Positions 12,101 through 22,633 are shown, counted from the first letter of the stretch. The stretch is DNA of 64,000 nucleotides from Nematopogon swammerdamellus (GCA_946902875.1 OX336343.1:8979754-9043753), one strand, 5' to 3'. Translations and numbers: made by a program. The notes: generated from the sequence alone by a model not told the origin.

Positions 12101-13069
12101 TTTGTTGTTGTTGCTGTAGTACTCGTAGTATTAGTAGTGGGTTGGCTCCAAGCCTGCAAACTAGCCACTCTTGTTCGGGAACCTCCGTGCAAAACTCCTT
12201 GGTCTGCAGTCACCCCAGCCAGCCTGTGTCCTCCATGAAGGCCACAAGACGACCAGGGCGGCTGCGGAGTATTTGTTGTTCATTTGGCACCGCCCAGGAG
12301 GCACGTGTCACTTGAGGATCTTCAGGTGTCACGGAAATAAACGTTACACCGTGTTGTGCCTCCTATAAAAAAAAATAGGTGCCTGCGCAAAGGGGAACTT
12401 ACCACTATGATTTCATTCAGTCAACCTTTAGTATATTTATTTGATGAAATGAGTATGTGATGGATGAGCAAGTGTGTACTGGTTGCAGTCGTGGCTGCCG
12501 GCTATGAGCATCATGGAGGTGCTGGAGCGGGAGGCGGGCAAGCGGCGCGTGCCGGGGCCGGTGCTGCGGCCCGCCCCCGCCCCCGGCGCCGCCCCCGCCG
12601 CCGCCCTCAGCTACGCCGCCTCCGCCGCACCCACCGCGCCCACACCCGCCAATAACAAGTAACTGCCGCTACTCCTCCGCTCCCTCCCATAGCTTATATC
12701 TCTTTATAAATTGTTTTATGCGTCTTGTAGTTAGTTACAACGTATTGTAATCAAAATGTTTTAAAAACCCCTACGAACGTTCTTGCCGGCTCTTCTAAAT
12801 AATCTCGGTCTAAATAAGCTAAGGAATCAATCAATATGGAAATATTTAACTAAGTTTGAATTGAATTGAGTGAATGTGCTTTCTTATTCTGAATATGCAG
12901 ATCGGCGAGCGGGTGGGCGACGCTGACGTCGTCGTACAACAGCGCGCGGGGCGGGCGCGCGGGCGCCGCCGCACCCGCCCCCGCCGCCACACCCGCCTCC
13001 CCCGGCGCCGCGCCCGCCTGGCGCCCCCGCCCGCCCATAGACTACTTTGACAACCCACCCACCAACTGA
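195..13069 (+). CDS. stc: NFX1/shuttle craft homologue, 3' part (11 exons)
   Basis: Exons by GT-AG borders and matching phase: 195-322, 757-884, 1703-1856, 2317-2513, 2909-3033, 3567-3758, 4883-4972, 9097-9295, 11378-11530, 12489-12658, 12901-13069 (stop TGA 13067-13069). They join into one frame of 567 codons plus stop; the N-terminus lies upstream of the window. Exons 1-6 encode Cys/His-rich NF-X1 zinc fingers (for example [36 protein letters not shown]). Exon 8 holds LECDDECR and [16 protein letters not shown], typical of the family. Exon 9 is an R3H domain with the R-x3-H core in [10 protein letters not shown]. Exons 10-11 encode a Pro/Ala-rich tail ending [13 protein letters not shown]1 proteins are nuclear DNA- and RNA-binding regulators; the fly orthologue shuttle craft is needed in nervous-system development. 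Exon 10 could also read straight into a TAA after the splice site; the spliced form is preferred because exon 11 is in phase and ends with a conserved-looking tail. Confidence 0.93.
960..1010 (-). repeat. CR1-like LINE/SINE 3' tail fragment
   Basis: Read on the minus strand this is a short GCACCAACTGTCAGTG stretch followed by (AAAT)n. It matches the tail at 7935-7990 in reverse orientation. The tail shape, a short AGCT-type hairpin followed by a microsatellite, recurs at 8910-8960 and 38835-38875. It lies in a stc intron. Confidence 0.55.
1163..1290 (+). repeat. Short tandem repeat, about 53-bp unit, 2.4 copies
   Basis: The motif CCGGCTCCCATCTGCTCCAC recurs at about 53-bp spacing near 1163, 1209 and 1250, and each copy contains the palindrome CCACGTGG or a decayed form of it. 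It lies inside stc intron 2. No coding potential is evident. Confidence 0.75.
1310..1550 (+). repeat. Interspersed repeat family B, plus copy
   Basis: The block runs from a GTGGGGCCGG-like start through CTCTCCCCGTGCATGT to CTTGTCCGAACTATTGAG. Copies recur reversed at 21395-21597 and 25985-26240, and a plus-strand piece lies at 26820-26900. Its class is not clear to me; it could be a SINE or part of a LINE 3' region. Confidence 0.6.
3844..4145 (+). repeat. SINE family A, degenerate copy with LINE-type tail fragment before it
   Basis: 3844-3895 resembles the hairpin tail seen at 8915-8955. 3960-4145 carries the family-A body: CACTGCACTGAATGAA, then TTTTCCGTCCACTTCAGTG, then a decayed form of the GTGTTATGGGCTGACATCAC motif. 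It lies in stc intron 6 and is more diverged than the copy at 8426-8960. Confidence 0.65.
4512..4634. mobile_element. Palindromic MITE, about 120 bp
   Basis: The left arm contains CACGTAACTTGGCCTCTGTG and the right arm its exact reverse complement, CACAGAGGCCAAGTTACGTG. Both are flanked by GTTATAC/GTATAAC motifs around a centre near 4575. A related piece (CGTAACTTGACGGGGCGTTA) occurs at 27264-27325. No coding sequence. Size and symmetry fit a MITE with terminal inverted repeats over most of its length. Confidence 0.8.
5097..7258 (+). mobile_element. Non-autonomous Helitron-like element
   Basis: It starts TCTCACTAATATCATAAATG directly after an A and ends with a GC-rich hairpin (CGCGAGCGAAGCCGCG), a spacer and CTAG directly before a T. 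These are the classic Helitron ends (5' TC, 3' CTRR, insertion between A and T). The start and the GGCTGGACGGATTTTGACGA segment are widespread in Lepidoptera. Inside are a (GTTT)n stretch, a purine-rich GGGAGA region (5495-6020) and a 68-bp tandem array. I see no Rep/helicase coding sequence. It sits in stc intron 7. Confidence 0.82.
6025..7200 (+). repeat. Tandem array inside the Helitron, about 68-bp unit, about 17 copies
   Basis: The unit carries GTCTTCCTGAACGCAGCTCG followed by GCCTTCGGCCTCGCCC and TTACTTACTTTCTTCGA. Copies drift in the GAAGGTTTAT/GAAAAGGTTAT part, and one copy near 6470 is shortened. GGCCTTCGGCC forms a small hairpin in each unit. The last copies (7090-7200) are the most diverged. 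Short open frames through the array are repeat artefacts. Confidence 0.9.
7262..7722 (-). mobile_element. Internally deleted R4/Dong-like non-LTR element
   Basis: Read on the minus strand, the block begins beside (TAA)n (7707-7722). It continues with GGCGACGTCCACCATCGG and CCCCGCTACCGGTGGTGTAG, closely matching the 5' region of the element at 39097-42827 (GACGACGTCCACCACCGG, CCCCGCTACCGATGGTGTAG). Its other end carries CGCCGCCGGCGGT and TTTGTATTAATTTT, matching the 3' UTR after 42663. The roughly 3.3 kb coding middle is missing, so it would depend on an active relative. It abuts the Helitron 3' end. Confidence 0.72.
7925..7995 (+). repeat. LINE-type 3' tail with microsatellite
   Basis: ACGCACCAGCTGTTAGCTGTC, a small hairpin, is followed by CAGTGTTT and (AAAT)n. 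It matches 960-1010 in reverse and resembles the tails at 8915 and 38920. It marks the 3' end of a lost or truncated retroposon in stc intron 7. Confidence 0.55.
8426..8528 (+). other. 5S-rRNA-like pol III head of the SINE
   Basis: GTTAAGCA, GGGCGCGGTCAATACTTGG and ATGGGTGACCGC are the hallmark internal segments of eukaryotic 5S rRNA (A-box/IE/C-box region). The ends GTCAGCCTC and GAGGCTGAC pair over 9 bp, as helix I of 5S rRNA does. The first part (GGTAGCTCAGTGGT) instead resembles a tRNA A box, so the head may be a tRNA-5S chimera. At 103 nt it is shorter than 5S rRNA (about 120 nt) and is not called a functional rRNA gene. Confidence 0.75.
8426..8965 (+). mobile_element. SINE family A, most complete copy
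   Basis: It is built of three parts. The head (8426-8528) resembles 5S rRNA. The body (8600-8790) carries CACTGAATGAA, TTTTCCGTCCAGTGCAGTG, CACTGACATGGCACCTAG and GTGTTATGGGCTGACATCAC. The 3' tail (8830-8965) has GACTGATATGAACACATCAG, a small hairpin and A-rich repeats. The same tail follows a LINE coding remnant at 38447-38880, which suggests that LINE family supplied the machinery for SINE mobility. The body recurs about ten times in this window. Confidence 0.82.
9501..10137. mobile_element. piggyBac-like MITE, right end lost
   Basis: It begins TTAACCCTTGGCGTTCC and matches the complete copy at 33844-34449 throughout, for example TCTAAAGAAGTGAATCCTCACTT against TCTAAATAAGTGAAACCTCACTT in shared fragments. 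The right end breaks at ATGGAAGCCAAGGGGTGC, just before a SINE family-A tail. TTAA plus CCCTTG termini fit piggyBac-type elements. It lies in stc intron 8. Confidence 0.7.
10138..10250 (+). repeat. SINE family A, 3' body fragment
   Basis: ATGAAATGAAGGGAAGCACT, then GTGTTATGGGCTGACATCAC, then GTCAGTTTCCATAAAAAAA. It is a short copy lacking the 5S-like head. It appears to have replaced or interrupted the right end of the piggyBac-like MITE. Confidence 0.75.
10353..10924. mobile_element. Non-autonomous hAT-like element with perfect 8-bp duplication
   Basis: The target duplication GTCTAACC is present at 10345-10352 and 10925-10932. The ends are CAGTGATTCGCAAACT and, reversed, CAGTGGTTCTCAAACT. 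An 8-bp duplication and CAGTG-type termini are characteristic of the hAT superfamily. No transposase is encoded in its 572 bp. The left end has several GGGTGCCGCGG motifs. It is inserted in stc intron 8; the perfect duplication suggests a fairly recent insertion. Confidence 0.85.
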
Positions 13070-13193
13070 ACTAAACTTTCACATCCTCTGCAATATCACC
13101 ATGCTATGAGTTATAAACCTGCTCCATCATCTTAGGCCGCCAAAGCATATCAAAGTGAAATGTACCTACATATTTAAAAAAATACATACGCAA

Positions 13194-13199
13194 AATAAA
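13194..13199 (+). promoter_or_regulatory. Candidate poly(A) signal of stc
   Basis: AATAAA lies 125 bp after the stc stop codon, in AT-rich sequence, with no later exon on this strand nearby. It is the likely cleavage signal. Evidence is position only. Confidence 0.5.
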
Positions 13200-16100
13200 C
13201 TAATAAAAATTCATTCAACATTGAGAACCTTCTCTTTTTTTAAGTTAAAAAAATTAACTCTGTGTTTGATTACAACTTGAGAAAGACTAATTGATGACAT
13301 CTGGAATATCGCCGGATGTATCTGTCAGTGGCTCCGCACGGTTAGACTCGGGCAGGCAACGACGAGCTCAACTCTACACAGTGATACCTGCCTTGTTACC
13401 CTCACACACAACCCTCAACAATACAGGCTGTGCCAATGTTGAATAGTACGTAGTGAGCTGGCTCTCACTACTTTGTGTTGATATTTCTACAATATGCTTA
13501 AATTATACTTACACATCAACATACTTAACTAGACACCCAGGCTCGAGGTTGTCACTCTCACTCACTCACTGAGGGCAAACTGAGAGCGAAATAACATTTC
13601 AAGATGGCGCATTTAGTGACGGTTTTGACCGGGCGCCTAGTAGAGTAGTCGGTCTAGACCAGTCTCATTTTGAACTACCCCATTATGTAAACTTGGCTTT
13701 GCCAGAATCTATAAATCTATATAATTGAGGGTTGTCCCATACAAAACTGACGCATAGAGTATGACATTTCACTGTGTTAGTGTGACATGGGTGTATGTTA
13801 CAAACACTATGATCTGATAAAAATGAGGTTAAGTGTGTGCGAGAGTTACAAACCTATGAATTAGTTTATGATGTATGTTGTACATACACCTTTAGCGATT
13901 ATAAGAAATACATATTATTAAGGTTGGTTGTATTTCAACCATAAAATTGCATACACCTTAAGCTAAGTCCACACGTACAGATATGCTTGATGGATTTCCT
14001 TGAATTCAAACATATTCAACCGTATGGATGCGTATCAAATCTGACGCCAACAAGATTGAAGGAGTCGAATATTGTTGAATGTTTGAAGTGAGTGCTGTTT
14101 TGCGACGAGACTTCTTTGAAACTGTGTTTGTCCATGTGGACACAACACCAAACATGCTTGCCGTCAAACATGTGTGGGGAGACTTGCTTGAGACATGCGT
14201 GCACGTTTGGATCTACCGGCATGTAAAATCGTAATGGATAGTGCTGCCATCTATTGAAATACGCAGACTAATTCTCCTGTCGACATAAAACTATATGGCA
14301 TTTTAATATTAGTTTGATTTCGCCAAAAATGTAACACCCATTTACCCATGTCACCCTAACCCTGCGAATTGGTAACAGTTTCGTGAAACAACTTTGATAA
14401 CCTAACTTCATATTCGTGAATCTTTCCTCGAAGGGTTAAACAATGTAATTCATATCTGGCAGCGCCCTTTAGAAGCCCTGAAATGTTTATTAACCACATG
14501 GGCTTCGAGCCTCTTTTGCTTTGGGAACTAAGACAGTAGTCTGTGAAATATATGATTTTGTTGAACTCACTTCCGTCGCTGTGGCCTAATATGGTGAGAG
14601 TAATAGTGACAGTTAACGCATTGGATGTCTGCACTGATCTATCCTTTCTCATAACCTACCTTGATAATGATTACGATTTAAAGTGTGACGGTTAGGATCC
14701 CTGGAACCTGTTATCACTGCGAGCTAGAAAGATGTGATCTCTCAAAAGTTTAGAGCTCACCCCCAAGTCCAATTTCCGCTATTAAGAGAGTTATATTCTT
14801 GGGGTCTATTTGCCATGGGTTAAAAATATAACCCTAAATAATATGGCTTCTGCGAATGAACGGTTCGCATTCACAAAGGGTGTGTATGGCCTATCTTAGT
14901 AATTACAATAAATGTTTTTCTTTTTTTAAATTCTTTTTCTAACTGTTGGTTTTCTGTCTTGTACGTATGTTATTCTATTTTACGCTTGATTGATATAAAA
15001 TTTATTGGTTGTTTAAACTTTTACATGACAAAAATATAGCACATAGGTAGCCATAAAAAGAAACCATAGCACATTAGCCAAACCACGTAAAATCAAGATT
15101 GAACGAGTTAAAGTCTCTGAATCGATTTTGTTTCAAGCATACATTTGATAAGCGGCAGTCCGCAGAGATTTTATTTTATTTTATTTCGAATATTCCATAA
15201 ATATTTAGCAGACAGCCAAAGTGTTAACTGAGAAAGAACAAGAAAGGAAGTTATGATCCCCGAGCTTGTAACTCTATAGTTTATTTAAATTTGCTAGAAA
15301 TATTTTCTGAATGTTGTTACAAATTTTATATTGTAACCCAACCTCTATTTACTTTTCCTCAAAGGTTGTTACATAGATAAACCTTATGCTGGCACTTCGC
15401 TTTTTGTTAGGTACTCATATTTGCCGCTTTTTGTTAGGTACTCATATTTGCACAAAGCATCAGTGAAGTGGGGTGGTCACATTGGGCCAAATAAGGCACC
15501 CATTTTAGTTTCATCTTCCTATGATTGCTTAGTTGATTGAGTGAGATGGAACTAGAAGTTTGCCAAATATTTGTATACCCGCCATTTCAAGTGCCAGCAA
15601 CACACGTTAGTGAATATTACCCTCAATGTTAACATGTTGGAAGATGTTTACTTACCCATTTATCCGCCATATGAATTGGTTGGTCATCTCTCAACTTGTC
15701 CGGTTGCATATGTCTAAAGTCGGATCGGAATAATGTGTGATGAAATTTACCGCAATTTCAACATAGCTACATGCATAGTCCGCAACTTGTCATGATGTTA
15801 CCTTGTTCATTCCATTGTGTGTCCGATCGAACTTTATTCACAAGGTTCTATTTTTGAAGTGTATATATTTTTATAAATCCATTTTCACAGATTATTATTA
15901 TCATAATTTGGTTGTATAGCTGCTGCTGCTACAGGAACCAGTTAAATATTGCTAGTGAATATTGTATATTATATTATATTTGTGTTTTGGGAAAGTTGTT
16001 TCAGTAGGTCTGTGTTGGCAAAGTTGATTATTGTAAAAACTCTAGTACGGTGATGGTTTGTATGTATGTATTACACTTTAGATTTTAACAATAGGAACAA

Positions 16101-17514
16101 ATAATTGAGGGAATATGTATTATGAGTAGTACCATGCACTTTATATGTTATGCACAATTAATTATTATAGAGGGTGATTTACCTATTACTACCAACATTT
16201 TAAGAGGCAATTCTGGAGCTCAAATTAACACACTATGACCGTTGTAATTTAACCAAAATCTCAAAAATAATATGTTCATGGTCAATACATTTATGTGGTG
16301 GATTTTTTTTATTTTGAAGAAATTACAAGGGTCAAAGTGGTTCATTTCAGCTCCGGAATCATATATGCCCGTGATGTGAAGCAAAATGTGGTTAAATTGG
16401 TTGCTCTCCGTGAATCAATAATTCTGCAGTAGTCTGAATAATGTCAAATTTTCAACTTCTTGTCATACCTACCGTGATAAATGGATAAGCAGCGTGACAA
16501 CAGTACGGCGATACACTCACGAATTACTTACCGAATTAACAATAACAATGTACCTACCTATTACCTGACCGAATACTTTAGACGCATCGCAATTGTGTTC
16601 GCTACCCCCCCCTCCGCCCTCCTGTCTCCGCTGGGCGCCTGCACTTTGTTCCGTTTAAATGATCATTTTCAGTCAATAGCCGCTCGCCGGCAACAGGTTT
16701 AGGTTCAGCTAGCATGTATTCATTAATTCTCACTCGCGGTGTAATTCGCGCGCGGTAATTCACACTCTTTATCGTTTTTTCTGCTTGTGATTCATTCAAA
16801 ATGGGTAAAAAGATAACTATTCGTAACTGAGCTAACAAAGATATTAAAATGTGTCAAATTATTTGGAAGATGAAAACAGAAAACAGACATTTCTTCATGA
16901 CATACTAAATTATTCACACATAATGTGCCTATGGTCGATGATTTAACGAATTGAACAACTAATAATATGCACGGCCGCCTGCCTGGAGAGGTGTGTCCTG
17001 CTGCCACAGAGGGCGCTGCGGTGCATAGAGCGCACTACCTTAAAACATGTTCTTTGGATTTGCCGGCCAGCCAGTTGATAGACAATCTGTGCGACCAGCC
17101 CGTGTGCTGCACGGCACACTAATGTATGCGCTCTCAGCGCATATGATCCCTAACGCAATTGCCATGCGTCCAAGAGATTTGGTCGACTAGTACGTAAACT
17201 AGTTCGAAATGTGGAAATGGATATTCAATGGGCAAGCAGGATACAGTGAATAGTAAGCATAAAATAATACTGATCATAAAGCACACAGACAGATTGTATA
17301 AACCGCCACGATGGCGCGATAAACAAATTGTAAATTTACCTACGTTCATACCTTTGAAGAATTCGTTTGCAGGCGAAGCGTCCGCCCCAGCACACTGCCT
17401 GCCCAAAAACAACTAACCTCATTGATTCATGACCTGTTCAATAAACTGATACATTAAGTTGAGCCTACATTAACTTGAGCCTGCCTTCCCTGCTGCTGTT
17501 ATTTGTTATTTGTT

Positions 17515-17573
17515 ATTCTCCTTTGTATGATATAATTAAAGTTACAAATTAATTATATCATACAAAGGAGAAT
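17515..17573. repeat. Perfect 23-bp inverted repeat (hairpin)
   Basis: ATTCTCCTTTGTATGATATA is mirrored by TATATCATACAAAGGAGAAT with a loop of about a dozen bases. It could be the core of a tiny MITE or a palindromic insertion scar. No coding sequence. Confidence 0.8.
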
Positions 17574-18051
17574 CGTATGGAACCTAGTCTTCAAACCAAT
17601 ATGGACCAAACAAAAAATATGCCATTCATTAGATAGATCTATTCAAATTCAAATAGTACAGCAATATATTCAAATAATACAATAGAGAGGGGCAGTGTTG
17701 CGCCATCTAGTACCTTCAGTCATTACATTATTTCAAAGAATATCACCAAAATATATGTTCGAAAATTTTTTAAGTGGCAACACTGTGCCTTCTATTACTC
17801 AGAATCTCTGAACTGACAGCGATCGGTCAAGCAGTTTATCCGCTATGAAATGGTGTTTTTGCTCCTCCCAATTTTGAACAAAATACATTTTTTAAATTCA
17901 TATTGAATGTAGTTCCGAAACGTGTGATTCATTATTAGTTTTTGACTAGTCATGTCAGCTGAATCTTCATACAAGCTTTGAAAAGCTCAATAGAGCCAAG
18001 CATCTTAACACTAATTTGTTGGAGTCATTCTCGGACCTACATAATATTAAT

Positions 18052-18634
18052 TATAAAGGGTCTTTCATTAAGGGCTTCCTATCTTCAAATTTAAATAAAA
18101 CAAAATTTGTGTTAGATATCATCAACAATTTTTATTCGTTTGAAAGGCCTATCGATGCCATTATGTGTGGACATCACACATCAACATCGTTCAAATGTCC
18201 GCCCCGGCTTCTCTGGGTGGCGCATCCGAAATATCCAATTTCGTCGTTTTCAAAGAAATATGGACCGATGATGCCGCCAGCCCAAAATCCACACCAAACA
18301 GTGACTTTTTCGGGATGCAATGGACGCTCTTGGATCTCATGTGGATTTGTATCGGCCCAAATTCGACAATTTTCTTTGTTCACGTACCCATTCATCCAGA
18401 AATGGGCCTCATCGCTGAAGATGATTTTTTCGAATTTTCTCGTTGCCCGAACAGAACACCCATTTTGATAAAACAATTTTATCATTTGCACATGTTGTTG
18501 AACGCTATATCCATCCACGGTGATTTGGCAAAACAGACTGAATAAATGACAGCCAATTTGACAGATGTAGCTTCAACAAGATGGCCGCTATCAACTGTGA
18601 AAGTTCGGGAATCCCTATTGAAAGACCCGTTATA
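18052..18634 (-). mobile_element. Internally deleted mariner-like element
   Basis: The ends are TATAAAGGGTCTTTCATTAA and, reversed, TATAACGGGTCTTTCAATAG, beginning at TA as expected for Tc1/mariner. The minus strand encodes a 114-residue remnant (18518-18174). It joins an N-terminal piece (YSVQQHVQMIKLFYQNG) directly to the catalytic block FEKIIFSDEAHFW, which carries the first catalytic Asp, and on to KVTVWCGFWAGGIIGPYFFE. The DNA-binding middle and the two later acidic residues are missing, so it cannot make active transposase. Confidence 0.85.
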
Positions 18635-19673
18635 TTCTAAAAAAAACTACGCTATGCCACACGGCTTCATTCTGCACCGCCGCCAATAGAAGCAACCCTG
18701 GAGTGGTGTCTGTACTATAGAGTGGTGAATGTAGAATATGTAAAAATTCACTATAAATAAGAATATAATCAAACTATACACCTGAGATTTGTAAATAAGC
18801 ACGTATACAAAGACGGTAACTCTGACATGTGAAAATTTCTTCAATTAATGATCGTTTGGAAGTTATAACAAAAATACTTAATAGATTTTCACGAGACTGT
18901 AATCTTTAATACTCAGTTATCTCAAAACAATATCTATGTGGCTTGGCTCTGCTTAGTCACTGTTTGTTTCATTTGTACATGGAATATTACATCACATTTT
19001 CACAGATTTTGTAATGAAAGATACAGATTTCATGCCTCCTCCATATGGCAACACAGTCTGGACTTCTGGCTGGACCATCACGGCAAGGTACCTAACCTAA
19101 CCTACCTAGGTTCCCTCTTTCGATTTAGAACAGTTTCGCTGTTGGGCAGAAATAGTGCATAAGGTAGATTATTATAGCACGCAACAGAGCTTTACAATTT
19201 CCTTGAAAGATTCTGAAATTAAAACTCCTTTATCCAAACATGGAGATGCGCGTCTCGAGCGGCGCATTCGGGCACAAGCAGGCATGTAAGTTGACCATAA
19301 AGCAAGTTCCACATCTCCAATTACTTAGGTACTACGAAAAGTTGTCACAATATTTTTTTTATAAAAATCTGCCTAAAACAATTTTTCCTAAACTTAAAGA
19401 GGTATGTTATCCTGTGGCCTAAAATGATTAGACTATACAAAACAACAGATTGTGGGCATTAAACCTTATTCATAATACTGCAATTTCCTTCGGGTAAATC
19501 AAATTAATCAAACTCTAAAGACTAAATCAACAAAATGTTTTCTCATGTTTCATACTGTTACTGCGTGTGCGTAAGTTTGTAAATTATCGAAATAAAACAA
19601 TATAAATATTTTCCACTTTTTATTTTCAACATATATTAAAATCTTCTGACACGCTAATACACAACATCCTGGA

Positions 19674-21662
19674 TTACTCTTGAAACTCAGAAAACAATTT
19701 CAACATTGGATTTTCATACTTGGGATACTGCTCCAGCAGATCCTCATCCATATGATTAATTGTAGAGTCGGTCCAGTAGGCAGCAGGCCAGTAGTCATAC
19801 GACTCGGTGCAATGGATAATTTTACTCAATTCCTCCAAGTCCCTAAACCAGTTGTCCATGTGTTGTTTGAGGTTCTCTACACTATGTAAACATTGAGAGC
19901 TGTTGTATATTGAGCTCTGCACATCCCAATTGTAGCTTCCGGGGATGCTATTTTCGAATTTTTTAAAGACGAATCGCAGTAATTCCTAAAATAATAGGAC
20001 AACAATTTTTATGTCATAAATTAATATGCTAAATTAAACCATTATGAACAAGATGACAATTAGACCATTGTTGAAATAAATACTTCTGTTTTTGCTAAAC
20101 ATTTGCACAGAAGTTCATTAGAGTTAGTTGCAATGCAAAACTATGATTCTGATAAGTATAATTCTTTCCACTTCCAAGTCTAAAGGAGTTTTAACCACCT
20201 CATCCATAAAACACTGTTGCTCCTCATCTTTCTGTTTTACCCGCTTGGCATTATTTGTTTGAGACTGGACACAGTTATGGATGTCCTTAATTAGGCCGGA
20301 TTCCACTGGCGAAACATACGGCTGTAAAATATGATCTACAATTTAATTGTTTTGTTTTATAAAGTTGCTAGAGCTTGCTATCTTTTTATTTTTGAAAAAT
20401 ATTCCAAAAAGTTCCAAACTCACACAGTCTCATCACACCAGGAATCACTGCACTGGTCACCAGGCCATCACAAACTACAATACCCAGAAGAAGCTGAAAA
20501 CTGGAGTCCGTGATTCCACCTGAAGTAAATGCATCAAATATGACTACCAACCAATACATTTTTGATTGTAAAAAGTTCCATTGATCAAAATACATACTCT
20601 GTATATTCAACTGCATCGCTTGATCAGTCAAAGATAAAATTCTGGACCACAAAGAAACTGTATTATGTTTTTTGTGATCCATTATTTCATTTAACATTTG
20701 AGGGTTGGATGCTTTTTCACTAAGTACATCATTAGTTACTGTTGTACTCTTTTCTATTTTATTTAAAAAATATAAAAGATTGTCTAAATCCTTTCCATTC
20801 ACTAGATTATTCACTGATGTCTCTGATTGTGTAGTATCTGTGTTTTCCTCTCCCGTGAAATATTTTTCCGAAGCCAACGGTGATGTACGGCCAGAACGCA
20901 TGCTATGTTGCAGTGCTACATCCTCAACTAGTCCTAGTTCGTGAATGACTAGTGTTTGATTCAAATCTCTCCGATGCGAACGTTCATTCTTCAACACTGG
21001 GCACAGCATGTAGTCATTGTATAAAGACTTGTACTTCTCATAGTAATAGTACAGCGAAATTGGTGGAATTGGCTTGTTGTGGGCAAATTTTGAAACTGAA
21101 ATATTAAAATGAGATAGAATCACGACAGAATGAAAGCTTATCGTATAGATTATAGCAAATCACTAATCAAACAATCTAAGAATACATTCTTTGATCAACA
21201 TTTGCACATTTTTAGCAGGTCAAGGTCAGATCGACGATGTACATTACGAAGTTTTAGATAATTAGTAGCTTATTTACACATAACACGCTGTATCCCGACA
21301 ATCGGGTAAGCAGAGTAATCGGTGTTACTCTTTAAAATACACTTTTTAAAATACAGCACAACACCGACCACCACGTTTAGCAATGTATTAGGGTAAGATA
21401 CTTAACTATTAAGCAGCAAGTAAGGCAAGAAGTCCCACCTGGTGCATTACTCGGACCGTGCCAAGGAGAGAGGTGGCTATCCTGTCGCCCTTTAGCACGG
21501 CACCTTTTCCTTATCCCTTAGTTGCCTTTTACGACATGCACGGGGAGAAATGCAGTGGGCTATTCTTGCACCGACCCCACACAGTAGCTTATTATTATAC
21601 GTATTACATACATTATATTTTTAAATGCACTACACCTGCATTTACTTACCTGGAAAATCCAT
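19674..21662 (-). CDS. Unrecognised four-exon gene
   Basis: Exons on the minus strand: 21662-21650 (ATG GAT TTT CCA G, with a GTAAGT donor), 21095-20424 (GTGAGT donor), 20305 to about 20170-20250 (3' edge unsettled; GTAAAA and GTGGTT donors are both possible in phase), and 19985-19674 ending in TAA. Phases match across the first two junctions. The protein of roughly 370 residues starts MDFPVSKFAHNKPIPP. It includes YYYYEKYKSLYNDYM, an HELGLVEDVALQHSM block, a predicted-helical C-terminal half rich in aromatic residues (SYDYWPAAYW), and ends KLFSEFQE. There is no signal peptide or known motif that I can name. A TTTATT (AATAAA on this strand) lies about 50 bp after the stop. I do not assign a function. 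Confidence 0.75.
21395..21597 (-). repeat. Interspersed repeat family B, minus copy
   Basis: GTGCCAAGGAGAGAGGTGGC, CTATCCTGTCGCCCTTTAGC and CCTTTTACGACATGCACGGG match the copy at 25985-26240 in the same orientation and 1310-1550 in reverse. It lies in the first intron of the minus-strand gene at 19674-21662. Confidence 0.7.
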
Positions 21663-22079
21663 GATCAGATAGGACTTTCTTTACATTATGCCACTTATAT
21701 TATATCCATCACACAAAAATGTTTTTTCATTTCAAAAAATATTAATTATATTTATAAGTCACATACCCAATAATCTGATTGGCATTTGACACGCATGTCA
21801 GATTATTGATATCGTGACTGACATGTGTATGCATTTTTTTTTTTGTAGTGAATTGTTATGCTTGTATGAGGTTATTTTTACTCACCCAGCGGAAACCGTA
21901 ACTCTCTCTCGGTTTGTCTTCAGTGAGTGAGCAACATCAAATCCGCCGCTAGCGCTACCGCCGGGTGCCTAGTAAAGTATGCGCTTCTTGCCCGTAGTAC
22001 GGTTCGGTTGTCCGGTCATACAACAATTGACCAGTGTTTACAGTTTAAAAAATAAATAATAAATACTTACGTGGTCCGG

Positions 22080-22150
22080 TTGCCTTTTTTTTATGGAAAC
22101 TGGCACGGTTGGCTGCCAGCCAGTGATGTCAGCCCATAACACCGGGTGAA
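22080..22150 (-). repeat. SINE family A fragment, minus
   Basis: TATGGAAACTGGCACGGTTG is followed by GTGATGTCAGCCCATAACAC and CGGGTGAA, the reverse complement of the family-A 3' body. It is short and lacks the head. Confidence 0.7.
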
Positions 22151-22403
22151 ATAGGAACGAATCAACTTTTTGGTTGGTCCGATAGGAATATTTTATTAAT
22201 TTAAATTTGTTCCCATCTGACCAATTGAAACGGATCAACTATTTTTCTTTCCCAACGATACAAATTTTTGGTTGGTCCGATAGGAATATATTATTAATTT
22301 TAATTTGTTTGTAAATTTTGAAAAATAGACAAAAATTATAAAAAATATATTATATTTATAGGATAGGCCAGGATTAAGAAACATTAACAAACATGAAGTC
22401 ACC

Positions 22404-22633
22404 AAAGTACCAGGGCAGCAGAAATTGAAAGGTTTCCATAATTTTATATAAGTTAATCGCTATTAAAATAATAATAGCGATTAACATAAACGGAAACCTA
22501 TTCGAAAACGCGTATTCATGGTATTCAATAATAGGTGCCAGGATTTGTTCATTCATGCAAGGCCAGGGAGAGAATAAAAACAGTTAATAAAATTATGGAA
22601 ACCTCCTTTCAATTTCTGCTGCCCTGGTACTTT
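22404..22633. mobile_element. MITE with about 45-bp terminal inverted repeats
   Basis: The left end AAAGTACCAGGGCAGCAGAA is mirrored by TTCTGCTGCCCTGGTACTTT at the right, and the match continues inward through the TTTCCATAATTTTAT segment for about 45 bp with a small gap. A second inner palindrome (AATCGCTATT..AATAGCGATT) lies at 22456-22484. 230 bp, non-coding. Confidence 0.85.

Larger units (their letters stand above)
13070..18051. other. Intergenic stretch without recognised gene
   Basis: It is AT-rich and frequently interrupted by stops in all frames. I see only short duplications (15397-15452, a 30-bp unit twice), a fragment near 14690-14760 resembling repeat family B (CTGTTATCACTGCGAGCTAG) and the hairpin at 17515-17573. 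No coding exons with matching splice sites were found. Confidence 0.6.

Noticed and set aside
12159..12368. Possible coding remnant near 12.2 kb
   Set aside because: The minus-strand translation has a few protein-like stretches but is broken by stops; I could not tie it to a retrotransposon family, so it is left unannotated within the stc intron.
14356..14652. 98-codon minus-strand frame
   Set aside because: No splice partners, composition like the surrounding intergenic sequence, and no recognisable family.
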